In this document: in pieces, positions 7,203 through 15,841 of the stretch
Layout of the letters: each line of letters begins with the position of its first letter
Numbering within the stretch: position 1 is the stretch's first letter
Source of the DNA: an uncultured Clostridia bacterium
Lineage (GTDB): Bacteria; Bacillota; Clostridia; Christensenellales; UBA1242
Direction: 5' to 3'
DNA: 64,000 bases
Assembly: GCA_934747965.1 (NCBI GenBank)
Contig: CAKVHI010000001.1
Coordinates: 124,001 to 188,000 of the forward strand
Program-made: the position numbers and the translations under genes
The notes under the pieces: generated by a model
What the model was told of the DNA's origin: nothing
Databases searched by the model: none
The model's input: the letters and a program-made list of their open reading frames with translations, nothing else

Positions 7203-8888
7203 CTATTTTAATAATTTTTTAATTTCACTTTCCAATTTTTCTTTTCTTAATTTATAAAATTCCCCAAAGTTAGATATTTCCAAAGAAGTATCAGGAATAT
7301 ATGAATTTACTTTAAATTCTGCTTGTTGTGATTCATTCATATCATTATAATACTGCAAAAGAGGAATATCCTGTTTGCTTGCATTAGGTCTTCCTTCCAA
7401 GTATTGTAAATTAGGAAGACGATTTGATAATTTTCGCCACTCAGCCCAGTCAACCATACTTATACCTGTCGGTTTATCTTTGCAAAATCTTTCATATGGA
7501 TGTAGATGATCTTGTTCATACTTAGGACCATCTTTAATCCAATTAAGAGATAAATAATATAATATTTCTCCTGCGACCCTACTTCCCTTTTCAACATTTA
7601 AAATTTCTTCAATTTTTGCATCAGATAATCTTAATTCACTTATTTGTTCTAACATATCATTAGTAATTTCATAATCAAAAGAAATAATATTATCTTTTAT
7701 TTTTTGCAGTTTCCCAGTAGTTCCAGATTTATAGTAAGTAAAAAATATTGACCTTAATAAATATGCCTTAATACCATTTATACAGTTCATATAATTGGGA
7801 TTATAATAAATACAAAAAACTATAGGAACTAAAACATTCCAACTTCCTACAAATCTTTGAACATTTATTTTTAAAGTTTTTAATAATTCAGCAGTATTCT
7901 TAAATGCTTTTTTAAAATCTTGCCAATTATTTTTTAAATCAGTTGCAACTTGTTTTGAAATATTAGATTTTACAACATCGCCATAAATCATATGTGCTGT
8001 TCTAATAATAAAATCTGTATCGAAATTTTCAAAATCTCCAGTTAATAGTTGACCAAATTGGGTTTTTGCACTTGGCCAATATGCTTCTAATATACTCATA
8101 GTAATTTCAGATTTTTTTAAATCGACACCTCCGCTGTTAAATCTGACAAACATTTCTAATGCATCATCTTGAGACATATCAAAAATTTCAGTATATCTTA
8201 TTAGATTTTCAGAATAAACTTTTGAACATAAATTCTCTAGCAATTCTTTTGCATAATCTTTACTATCTTTGGGAACAAATCGAATAGCTTCTTCTATTGC
8301 AATTTCTCGTGTTTCCTTATCTTTGAATTCATCTTTCAATATATTTTTTATCTCAAATTGAGTTGGTTCAATTTTGCCTATTTTATCAGTAAAATGAATA
8401 TCATATTTTTTAATATTAAATTCATCTTGGACATTAATTTTGTTTTTATTAAGTTCTATAAGCAATTTCGCTAAAATTTGAGAACCTGTACTTCTTCTTT
8501 GGCTTTTAGGTCTAATTCCTGCATTACCAAATAATGAAATATATAATGATGTTAATCGTTGCTGTCCATCAAGAATAGCCGTATCAGTAATACTTAAATC
8601 AATAGTTTTTAATTCATAATTTACATCATCAGCTTTCCTTGTACTATCAAATCTAATACTTTTCATAAAATCGCAAAAATATGTATCCCAAGAAACATTA
8701 TTATCATCTATGTGCCAAAATAAAAAAGTGCTTATTGGGTATCCCTGTAAAATAGAATCCCATAATTTTTCTATTTTTTCCATGTTCCAAACATATTGAC
8801 GTTGAAAAGCAGGCATTACATATTTTCCCACTTTAATGTTTTTCATAGCTTGATAAATAGTAATGCTTCCATCATTTAATCTATTCAT
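7203..8888 (-). CDS. DUF262/DUF1524 (GmrSD-type) defence protein
   Basis: 561 residues from the ATG at 8888, chosen because GGGGGTG lies just upstream; an in-frame ATG 12 codons earlier has none. The N-terminal DUF262 domain shows FQRQYVW at 29-35, LWDSILQGYP at 42-51 and ILDGQQRLTSLY at 105-116, where the DGQQR motif is the nucleotide-related signature of this domain. The C-terminal part has DHLHPYERF at 460-468 and LPNLQYLEGRPNASKQ at 491-506, the HNH-like His and Asn/Lys pattern of DUF1524. GmrSD-like proteins are modification-dependent (type IV) nucleases acting on foreign DNA, and relatives such as BrxU act against phages. It lies 91 bp downstream of the restriction operon on the same strand, so it may be co-transcribed. 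Substrate unknown. Confidence 0.85.
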   Translation of the reverse strand: MNRLNDGSITIYQAMKNIKVGKYVMPAFQRQYVWNMEKIEKLWDSILQGYPISTFLFWHIDDNNVSWDTYFCDFMKSIRFDSTRKADDVNYELKTIDLSITDTAILDGQQRLTSLYISLFGNAGIRPKSQRRSTGSQILAKLLIELNKNKINVQDEFNIKKYDIHFTDKIGKIEPTQFEIKNILKDEFKDKETREIAIEEAIRFVPKDSKDYAKELLENLCSKVYSENLIRYTEIFDMSQDDALEMFVRFNSGGVDLKKSEITMSILEAYWPSAKTQFGQLLTGDFENFDTDFIIRTAHMIYGDVVKSNISKQVATDLKNNWQDFKKAFKNTAELLKTLKINVQRFVGSWNVLVPIVFCIYYNPNYMNCINGIKAYLLRSIFFTYYKSGTTGKLQKIKDNIISFDYEITNDMLEQISELRLSDAKIEEILNVEKGSRVAGEILYYLSLNWIKDGPKYEQDHLHPYERFCKDKPTGISMVDWAEWRKLSNRLPNLQYLEGRPNASKQDIPLLQYYNDMNESQQAEFKVNSYIPDTSLEISNFGEFYKLRKEKLESEIKKLLK

Positions 8889-8979
8889 TTTTACACCCCC
8901 ATATATACAATTATAATATTTCACAATTTCTACCTTAAGTTATAAAAAATTTTACAAAACTTATTGGTCAAAGATATAA

Positions 8980-10455
8980 CTATACAGCAATACCATATCT
9001 TTCAGTCACAAGTTTGTCAACAAGAGAACTAATATCTTTACCCATATTATTCATTATAATGTCATCTATTGAAGTGTAATCTGCCAAATAATCTGAATTT
9101 GACAAACATTCTTTACTGCAATATCTCGCAAGTGAATCTGCCGTAATCGTTACAATTGGAAATTCACTAATATCTAAAAGAGTTCCTCTTGAAAATCTTG
9201 GCGCTACAACAATACAATATTTAGAAGCATGTAACAAAATATGTCTTTTTAATCGCATAGGATTTAGATTCAAAGAAGAATTTCGTGATTTAGCATCAAC
9301 ATTAACTTTATATATATCCCTAGTTTCATTTAATTTTTCCATTGTGCACAGCAAATCTGTATCACCAGAACCACTAATAATTTCAACATTTAATGTTTCC
9401 CTAAATAAATCAAACACAGGTTTTAACGATTTTTCAAAATCCTTGCCATCAATAGCCGAATATTTTGACATGTAAGTCATATTTGTAAGAGCTGTAATAA
9501 TCTCTTTTTGAGCATTAAATCTAGGTATTACAACATCAAGATATTTAATTAAATCATTTTCATACAAATCGGAAATCCAATCTTCCTTTGAAAATACAAG
9601 TTCATCATCCAATGTTACAGGTTTCTCAAAAGGACTGAATCTGTTAATCAAATTTTTTGCATCATCATATAAATCTTTATTTAATTTTATATATCCTGAA
9701 ACATTATTACTTATTTTATCACTTCTGTATGTATCTGTATTTCCGTGTCTAAACTTAAACAACTGACCATCATTATGACTAAAATCTGTAACTGTATCAA
9801 ATACGCCAAATTCTTTGAATATTTTTATAAAATAATAGTTAATTTCGTGCATACAATTAGCGAATATATCAACATAATTATCTACTGATTGAAATAATGT
9901 TTTCTTTTCATAATAGGATAGCTGCCTATATTCTAACATACTTTGGACAAGCTGCTCATATGATTTGTTAGAAATAGTTCTAATAAAAGGTAAAAACCAA
10001 ACCATTTCATCAATATACAATTTGCTATCAATTCTTTCATCGGTAAGCAATTTTACAATCAACCTACCTGCATAAATTCTAAAGCTATTAGGTGTTTTGC
10101 TGTATGGATGTGGAAATTGAATAGAAAATAAATTTACCAACATATTTTTGTTAATATCACTATCACCATCTAAAATGTTAAGTGTAGTTTGAGATGGGAT
10201 AAACACTGAATTAGAGGTTTTATATCCAAACATATAAAAACACATTTGGCTAAATCTTACACCCATTGTGCTTAATGAACCACTTTTACTACGACCTTTA
10301 TAAGCGTTATCTAGTTTTAATTGTTTTTGTATCTGTGATTTATCTATATTTTTGTTTTCATTTATCACTTTAATATAAGCTTCAATTAAATCCTTAGAAC
10401 TAATATTTTTTTGAAATATCCATTTTAGATCTTTCTTCCTTATCAAATCAATCAT
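8980..10455 (-). CDS. Type II restriction endonuclease (PD-(D/E)XK), partner of two m5C methyltransferases
   Basis: 491 residues; the start overlaps the upstream methyltransferase gene by eight bases. The identity as an endonuclease rests on context plus a plausible catalytic core in the C-terminal third: GSGDTDLLC at 362-370 (D365/D367) followed by YKVNVDAKSR at 382-391, giving a D...DxK arrangement. The N-terminal 340 residues contain an aromatic-rich region suited to sequence recognition. A preceding SGSLSTMGVRFSQMCFYMFG motif resembles the DNA-binding part of endonucleases cutting outside asymmetric sites, but I cannot name a characterised relative. Two methyltransferases fit such a site, since each strand needs its own enzyme. 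Recognition sequence unknown. Confidence 0.7.
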   Translation of the reverse strand: MIDLIRKKDLKWIFQKNISSKDLIEAYIKVINENKNIDKSQIQKQLKLDNAYKGRSKSGSLSTMGVRFSQMCFYMFGYKTSNSVFIPSQTTLNILDGDSDINKNMLVNLFSIQFPHPYSKTPNSFRIYAGRLIVKLLTDERIDSKLYIDEMVWFLPFIRTISNKSYEQLVQSMLEYRQLSYYEKKTLFQSVDNYVDIFANCMHEINYYFIKIFKEFGVFDTVTDFSHNDGQLFKFRHGNTDTYRSDKISNNVSGYIKLNKDLYDDAKNLINRFSPFEKPVTLDDELVFSKEDWISDLYENDLIKYLDVVIPRFNAQKEIITALTNMTYMSKYSAIDGKDFEKSLKPVFDLFRETLNVEIISGSGDTDLLCTMEKLNETRDIYKVNVDAKSRNSSLNLNPMRLKRHILLHASKYCIVVAPRFSRGTLLDISEFPIVTITADSLARYCSKECLSNSDYLADYTSIDDIIMNNMGKDISSLVDKLVTERYGIAV

Positions 10456-11521
10456 CAGCCACCTCCGAATTAAAAAAAATTCCTTTTACAATATTTTTAC
10501 TAAACATAGGTGGAATAGCTTCCCCAATTACAGTTCTAATCAATGAGTCGGTACACCAAGAAGGTAAATCCAAATCTGGTGGCAAAGAAGAAACAATAAA
10601 TAATTCTCTTAAAGTTAAAACTCTAGCATCAGAATATGTTCCATCAGGCAATAATCTACCAGGATGGACATTGTTGTGTCCCCCCATGTTCCCATTGTTC
10701 ATAGCTCTAGCAGGACAAGGTTCATCCCATTTCATTCTCTTATAAGTATTATGAAATCCTTTAATGGCTTCACCATTAGGTTTTTTAGGATAATACACTG
10801 GATTTTTTAATGCTGAACATCCTTCGGGAGTATGTCTTAAGGCAATTATCTCTCTATCATTATGAACTTTTGCATAATGCCACTTTATCTCACTATTTTG
10901 TCCTGATTCTAAAGATGGTAAATTGCCAATAGCTTCTCTTAATGTGATTTTTGGGCATTCAATTGGAGCTGCCCATTTTAGCCCAATTCTTCTCATTCTT
11001 ATAAAACCTCTAGGTCTACTTTGTGGAACACCGTAGTTTGCTGCATTTAATTCAAAAGTTTCAATGATATATTTAAATTTATACTTTTTTTCTAAAATTT
11101 CCTTTAATAACAAATATTTTCCATCAAATGGGAAATACAGTTTTAAGAATTTAGGAACATTTTCTATTAAGATATAATCAAAATCATTATCATCAATAAT
11201 ATCTAAAACGTAGAAAATAAGATAATTTCTTTTATCTGTTGAATATTCTTTTTTGCCGAGTGAACTCATTCCTTGACATGGTGGAGTCGCAATAAGAAAT
11301 TTGCAATTTTCTTTTTTGATTTGATCATTTACTTTATCAAAAATTTCTGGTTTAGTAATATCGCCACAAATCATGTTTGTATTTGGATAAAAATACTTAT
11401 ATAATTCTGCACGCCGTGGCAATAATTCATTTGCTACTTTCATATCTATTCCTATATCCTTGAAATAAGTTTCAGCAATACCAGCACTAGAAAATAATGA
11501 TGCACCTGTTATTTTATTCAT
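10448..11521 (-). CDS. DNA (cytosine-5) methyltransferase, second of a pair
   Basis: 357 residues. The expected motif order is present: motif I ASLFSSAGIAE at 7-17, motif IV ATPPCQG at 78-84 with the catalytic Cys82, motif VI ENVPKF, motif VIII GVPQSRPRGF, then a target-recognition region, RELFIV and the closing IGEAIPP (motif X). It transfers a methyl group from S-adenosylmethionine to C5 of cytosine in the restriction site. It is a clear paralogue of the upstream gene (11514-12584), with the main differences in the recognition region. Its ATG overlaps the upstream stop by eight bases and its end overlaps the endonuclease start by eight bases, a tightly coupled three-gene operon. Confidence 0.95.
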   Translation of the reverse strand: MNKITGASLFSSAGIAETYFKDIGIDMKVANELLPRRAELYKYFYPNTNMICGDITKPEIFDKVNDQIKKENCKFLIATPPCQGMSSLGKKEYSTDKRNYLIFYVLDIIDDNDFDYILIENVPKFLKLYFPFDGKYLLLKEILEKKYKFKYIIETFELNAANYGVPQSRPRGFIRMRRIGLKWAAPIECPKITLREAIGNLPSLESGQNSEIKWHYAKVHNDREIIALRHTPEGCSALKNPVYYPKKPNGEAIKGFHNTYKRMKWDEPCPARAMNNGNMGGHNNVHPGRLLPDGTYSDARVLTLRELFIVSSLPPDLDLPSWCTDSLIRTVIGEAIPPMFSKNIVKGIFFNSEVADD

Positions 11522-12584
11522 TTTTCAACCCCTTTAATATAGCATTTATAAGTTTTGGAGGAACTGCCTCCCCAATCATTTGTCTAATTTGCATATCAGA
11601 TGCAAAATCTGGGACATCAATATCAGGATTAATGGTTGATAATATAAATAGTTCTCTTAAAGTTAAAACTCTAGCATCAGAATATGTTCCATCGGGCAAC
11701 AATCTACCTGGGTGAACATTGCTTTGCGAAGATATACAATCATTTCTCATAGTTATAGTTGGAGCAGGTTTATCCCAATCCATACGCTTATATGTAGCAG
11801 CATAACCCTTTAATCTTTCTCCAGTTTTTTCATTTTTAGGGAAATAAACATCGTTTTCAAATGCAGAATGTCCAGTAGGAGTATGCTTCATTAAAAAAAC
11901 ATGTTGAGAAATATGTTTTCTAGCATTATGATTTTTTATATTAGTTTTTTCACCAGATTCTATAGATGGCAAATTGCCAATAGCTTGTTTTATAGTTATG
12001 ATCTTTTGTTTTTTAGGATTTTTCCATACAAATCCTTTTTTCCACAATCTAATAATAGCTCTTTCTCTGTGTTGAGGAACACCATAATACTGAGCATCAA
12101 AAACTTGACAATCAATATTATATTTTTCGCCATATTTCATTTCTATTATTTCTTGAACACTCAACAGTTTATTATCGATAGGATATTTAATAGAAAAAAA
12201 TCTGGCGACATTTTCAATTAAAATACATTTTGGTTCTAATGCATCAATAACATTAAAGGTATGAAAAATTAAAAAATTTCTATTATCAGACAACATTTCA
12301 TCATTAGACTTATTTTTTCCAATTAAACTAACGCCTTGACAAGGGGGTGTAGCAAAAACAAAATCAACTTTTAATTTTTTTGATTTGTCAATTATCTCAT
12401 TTTTAATTTCATCTTTGGTAATATCTCCACATATTGTCTCAATATTTGGATGCCAAAATTTATGTGTATTAATTCTAACTGGTATTAACTCATTTGCTAA
12501 AACAACTTCAACATTAGTGTTCTCAAATCCAAATTCTGCAATACCTGCACTAGCAAAAAGAGAAACTGCTTTTAATTTTTTCAT
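11514..12584 (-). CDS. DNA (cytosine-5) methyltransferase, first gene of the restriction operon
   Basis: 356 residues with motif I VSLFASAGIAEFGF at 7-20, motif IV ATPPCQG at 78-84 (catalytic Cys82), ENVARF (VI), GVPQHRERA (VIII), PAPTITMRND before the HPGRLL segment, RELFIL, and IGEAVPP (X). It starts the operon methyltransferase-methyltransferase-endonuclease. Producing the methylases before the nuclease is the safe order on entry into a new host. A TATAAT-like -10 is visible on the minus strand at 12618-12623 and an AAAGGAT ribosome site lies before the ATG; I see no convincing -35. The paralogue downstream shares a 42-base identical DNA segment with it. Confidence 0.95.
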   Translation of the reverse strand: MKKLKAVSLFASAGIAEFGFENTNVEVVLANELIPVRINTHKFWHPNIETICGDITKDEIKNEIIDKSKKLKVDFVFATPPCQGVSLIGKNKSNDEMLSDNRNFLIFHTFNVIDALEPKCILIENVARFFSIKYPIDNKLLSVQEIIEMKYGEKYNIDCQVFDAQYYGVPQHRERAIIRLWKKGFVWKNPKKQKIITIKQAIGNLPSIESGEKTNIKNHNARKHISQHVFLMKHTPTGHSAFENDVYFPKNEKTGERLKGYAATYKRMDWDKPAPTITMRNDCISSQSNVHPGRLLPDGTYSDARVLTLRELFILSTINPDIDVPDFASDMQIRQMIGEAVPPKLINAILKGLKNE

Positions 12585-12704
12585 TGTTATTCATCCTTTA
12601 AGTAACTACATAAGATTATTATAACATAAAAAATATGATTCTGTATCGTTTTTTTGAGAAATAATAAAATAAATACTATGTTCTATTTTTTTAATTTTGA
12701 GATC

Positions 12705-12768
12705 GTGGCGTGTGCTTGTCTTGATACGAGTGGCGTCGCTAAAGCTCCGCCAGACAAGCACACGCCAC
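12705..12768. repeat. GC-rich 16-bp inverted repeat, candidate phage origin or packaging signal
   Basis: Perfect 16-base arms (12705-12720 and 12753-12768, gtggcgtgtgcttgtc and its complement) flank a 32-base loop that itself contains a tggcg/cgcca stem (12731-12735, 12748-12752). The element is markedly richer in G+C than everything around it. It lies about 150 bases past the 3' end of the Rep gene. Filamentous phages carry their rolling-circle origin and packaging hairpin in such a non-coding region. It shows no T-run and so is not a terminator. Confidence 0.7.
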
Positions 12769-12836
12769 TAAACAATTAGATAAATAAATTAAGTTATAAT
12801 ACAAAGAAAGTGATTGAATGTTTTGGTATGCACAAA

Positions 12837-12914
12837 GCAAAAACGCAATCTAAATGGGGACAAGTAGAGCAGGCTTTCTACGTTGTCCCTCATTTTTTAC
12901 GATTGCGTTTTTGC
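12837..12914. repeat. Large cruciform hairpin next to Rep, candidate rolling-circle origin
   Basis: Perfect 14-base outer arms (12837-12850 and 12901-12914, gcaaaaacgcaatc and complement) enclose an inner hairpin: gggacaagtaga (12857-12868) with tctac, one bulged G, and ttgtccc (12877-12889). The right arm ends five bases before the Rep stop codon. The two-tier structure beside an HUH replication gene is what a double-strand origin or packaging signal would look like. Which palindrome has which role cannot be told from sequence. Confidence 0.65.
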
Positions 12915-12918
12915 AGTT

Positions 12919-13962
12919 TTAGTTACTCTTACGCATTTGTGCTATTACTTCGTGACAAACTTTACCTACAAGGCAACCTTTGTCCCAACATTTAAAATCA
13001 TCAAAGAGTAAAAGTTTTTTATCTTCTTGACCTATTGTGCAGACAATATCATCGTCCATTATGTCCGAGATAAAATACTGTGGTAACCCTTTTGAATAGA
13101 CTATCTTTTCGCCAGTCTTTTCAATATACTTCATTAGATATGCGAGGGCATTCCCAAGCCTGCGTTCTTGATCATAAATTTCTTTAAAATCGCTACGACC
13201 AAATCTATCATTAAAATAAGATGATTGAATACTTGTTTGCATTTTATGAGAAATAGTGTCATAGTCTTTGATGATATTTAGAGTGCCTGGCATTGAATTT
13301 TCTGGTATATTAAACAATCCATGAAAGTGAAGTCTATTTGTCTTTGGTGCTCGCTCCCAAACACCCATATATTTCCAACCTTTACGGTGGCACATCATCT
13401 TAAAACAGCTTTGTAATTTCTTCTTAAAACTTCCTTCAGTGTGGAGTTTGTTATCATAAGTAAAGGTACAAAAATAGTTGAAATTGGCAAGGCTTGCTTT
13501 CCTACACATTCTAACTCTACGACATATTAAATTGCGTTGTTTTCGCTCAAAATTTATGTTCACAAAATCTATACAATTTTGTTTTGTTTTAAAATAAGAT
13601 AACATTTCTTCAATAATCTTTTTCTTGCGCTCATTTTTGCGTAAATCTATATATTTTAGATATAATTCATTAAAGAGTTCTTTGCGTGTTAATTGACGCT
13701 CTATTTTTGGTTTTTCTTCTACTGAATTTGGTTGTAAATTTCCACAATTATTTTCAGTAGTTTTTGTTTTATTTATTGATTGGTTGTCGTTAAAAACAGA
13801 AGGCACATTTGAAGTGTCTTCATTTGTACCAATATCTGTTTTATCTTCAATAGTTATCAGTTCCTCTGGTGGACTATAATGCTTTTTAGTCGGTCTCGTC
13901 TTGTGAGGAATTGCTATATAATGACTACCATCAAAATATACTTTTGTTTCAGCAAACGCCAC
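12919..13962 (-). CDS. HUH rolling-circle replication initiator of an inovirus-like prophage
   Basis: 347 residues from the GTG at 13962, supported by AAAAAGGAGGTAAAACT directly upstream. The N-terminal 90 residues are low-complexity and charged. The catalytic part has FCTFTYD at 164-170 (motif 1), LHFHGLF at 211-217 (the H-x-H metal site of HUH endonucleases) and AYLMKYIEK at 274-282 (the Tyr motif, Y275 and Y279). Such enzymes nick one strand at the origin, stay attached through Tyr, and start rolling-circle synthesis of single-stranded phage DNA. It shares the strand of the zot-like gene and the other phage genes, and its 3' end is followed by two large palindromes. A microvirus or plasmid Rep is possible, but Zot next door favours an inovirus. 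Confidence 0.85.
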   Translation of the reverse strand: MAFAETKVYFDGSHYIAIPHKTRPTKKHYSPPEELITIEDKTDIGTNEDTSNVPSVFNDNQSINKTKTTENNCGNLQPNSVEEKPKIERQLTRKELFNELYLKYIDLRKNERKKKIIEEMLSYFKTKQNCIDFVNINFERKQRNLICRRVRMCRKASLANFNYFCTFTYDNKLHTEGSFKKKLQSCFKMMCHRKGWKYMGVWERAPKTNRLHFHGLFNIPENSMPGTLNIIKDYDTISHKMQTSIQSSYFNDRFGRSDFKEIYDQERRLGNALAYLMKYIEKTGEKIVYSKGLPQYFISDIMDDDIVCTIGQEDKKLLLFDDFKCWDKGCLVGKVCHEVIAQMRKSN

Positions 13963-14167
13963 AGTTTTACCTCCTTTTTGGCGCCAACTAAATACAATAA
14001 ACTATTGTTGTTATTTGTCAGCAAAATTTTTATCACTGACTTTGGTTTTTATTAGTTTTTTGCTGATTTTTTAAGGTTTTTTCGCAAAGTCAGTGGTGTC
14101 AAGTGTATGACTAAAAGTGTTATAGTACTTATCTAAGGTTTCATTTATCAGTTTATTTTTATTAAAA

Positions 14168-15001
14168 TTAATCACTTTCTTTTCTCCTTTTTATCGTTTT
14201 TGATTGGTAATAATTATCGGGAAGTTCATCATCATTTTCAAGTAAATATTTAATGTATCCTTGCTTGCTTTCTTCTAAAATATTGCTTTCGTTTATATCA
14301 AAATCTTCATCAAAATGACCTGCGTAAAACTTTGGTTTACAACTTTGACTTGAATACAAATTAAACACATTGTAGTTAGCAATAACAGTTTCTTCTTTGT
14401 AGCAACTTTTATCTTTTTTACCAGATGCCATATATCTATTAAAAAGAGAAGAATTTTCTATCTTTCGTATAGTCCATTTTAACTTTTTAACATTATTAAA
14501 ATCATCATAATAAACTTTGAGTTTTACTATTTCAATAAATGAAGCAAGTTCTCTAATATTGACATCTATTAGCATTGGTCTTTGCGTGTCTAAGTAAATA
14601 TCTAAACTATCGTGTCCATGCTGTTCATACCACCTAGATTGCCATTCTGGAAAATACATACTCTTTCTACTATTAAGATATTTTTGTGCTTCAGTTATTC
14701 CAATTACTTCATAAGGAAAATTGAAATGTGGTTTAACAAATGGGTTATCAAAACCAAGTCTATAAGGGTTTATCCTACGATTAAATCGTGGGGAATAACC
14801 AAATTTTCTAAAACAAATATCATAATTAGATGACACACAATGCTTTGGTAGAGATAGGTTAAAACCATTTGCGTTTTTATGATTTAACTCATCTCGCATT
14901 GCCTTATTTCTATCTCTATCAAGAGCATATTCGTTAAGTTTGTGTGTCATAAAACAAGTTTTTCCTGTTCTTGGTGGTGCAAAAATGATATAAATTGCCA
15001 T
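14168..15001 (-). CDS. Zot-like (pI) assembly ATPase of an inovirus-like prophage
   Basis: 277 residues. A Walker A motif APPRTGKT sits at 8-15 at the very N-terminus, as in Zot/pI proteins. Further on, EAQKYLNSR, FPEWQSRWYEQHGHD and LDTQRPMLID resemble the Zot family core (Walker B neighbourhood and sensor region). In filamentous phages pI is the inner-membrane motor that drives extrusion of the virion. I see no clear C-terminal membrane segment, which pI of Gram-negative phages has; versions for monoderm hosts may differ. The start overlaps the stop of the preceding gene by one base (TAATG), so it is coupled. The 205-base gap to Rep holds no convincing gene (a 34-codon GTG frame at 14071-14175 is doubtful). 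Confidence 0.85.
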   Translation of the reverse strand: MAIYIIFAPPRTGKTCFMTHKLNEYALDRDRNKAMRDELNHKNANGFNLSLPKHCVSSNYDICFRKFGYSPRFNRRINPYRLGFDNPFVKPHFNFPYEVIGITEAQKYLNSRKSMYFPEWQSRWYEQHGHDSLDIYLDTQRPMLIDVNIRELASFIEIVKLKVYYDDFNNVKKLKWTIRKIENSSLFNRYMASGKKDKSCYKEETVIANYNVFNLYSSQSCKPKFYAGHFDEDFDINESNILEESKQGYIKYLLENDDELPDNYYQSKTIKRRKESD

Positions 15002-15828
15002 TATATGTTATTTATTATTACATTAATAGTAAAATCGGTAATTTGGTTATTAGCATTGACACTATAGTTGTATTTTACATTGTAGTTATACATATCAACA
15101 TCATTAGTTAAATTAGATAAGTCATCACTCAAAATTTCAGTATCATCAAAAGTGATTTTTGTAGCAAGATTAGTGCTTTGTGTGAAATAATAAGTCTCAT
15201 TATGTAAAATATCTATACCAAATGTTTGATTTTGTATGCTAATTTCATAAAAATCATACAAATGAGAACAAGTCTCATAAATTGAATTTACTGATTTTGG
15301 TAAAATAACATCTACAATTTTTTGTTTTTCGTTTATTATTGAGACTAAGTCTCGCTTAGTTGCTTGATTGTTTGAATATTTAGTTTCTATATCTCCAGTG
15401 TGGCAAATATAGTTGTTGTTATCATCAAAAATCGCATAAGAAATGTTGTTATAACTACATACAAAGGTAACTATTACATCATCTATATTTTTAGATATAT
15501 TAGACAATTTATTTGTAAGTTCCACAATTCGTTTGTTAAGGTCATTGATTTTTTCTTCATAAATTTTAATCTTATTTGCTTGTGCTAAATTCGTTTTGTT
15601 TAGCAAGGCAATTTGATTTATATAATTTTGTTTTACATCGTTCAGTTTATTTATTTGGTCTATGTATTCTTCAAATTTTTCATTTGCTTGTTTTTCAGAA
15701 ACAACATCTAAAATATCATAGACTTTGTTTCTAAAAGAAGTTATGGTCATGCAAGAACAAAAAGAAATAAATAAAACTAGAATAACAAAACCTATTACTA
15801 CCAAAGTGTTTTTACTTCCATCACTCAT
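15001..15828 (-). CDS. Membrane-anchored coiled-coil protein of the inovirus-like module
   Basis: 275 residues with a very strong ribosome site (GAAAGGAGGTGAATT). Residues 8-30 form one hydrophobic segment (TLVVIGFVILVLFISF), then a Lys/Asn/Gln-rich coiled coil spans about 40-110, then a beta-rich Asn-rich C-terminal domain to 275. This single-pass membrane protein would display a domain outside the cell. It lies between the LRR protein and the zot-like gene, where inoviruses usually encode minor virion or assembly proteins. No homologue recognised. Its layout parallels the upstream neighbour (TM, coiled coil, globular end), so the two may act together in virion assembly or tail-end structure. 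Confidence 0.6.
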   Translation of the reverse strand: MSDGSKNTLVVIGFVILVLFISFCSCMTITSFRNKVYDILDVVSEKQANEKFEEYIDQINKLNDVKQNYINQIALLNKTNLAQANKIKIYEEKINDLNKRIVELTNKLSNISKNIDDVIVTFVCSYNNISYAIFDDNNNYICHTGDIETKYSNNQATKRDLVSIINEKQKIVDVILPKSVNSIYETCSHLYDFYEISIQNQTFGIDILHNETYYFTQSTNLATKITFDDTEILSDDLSNLTNDVDMYNYNVKYNYSVNANNQITDFTINVIINNI

Positions 15829-15841
15829 AATTCACCTCCTT

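Noticed and set aside
12600..12640. Possible dif-like site for XerCD phage integration
   Set aside because: Only a short TTATGTA-like match on one side; the two half-sites expected of dif are not both present.
14071..14175. 34-codon GTG frame between zot and rep on the minus strand
   Set aside because: It overlaps the zot stop but has no ribosome site of its own, no hydrophobic segment expected of a coat protein, and no recognisable similarity.
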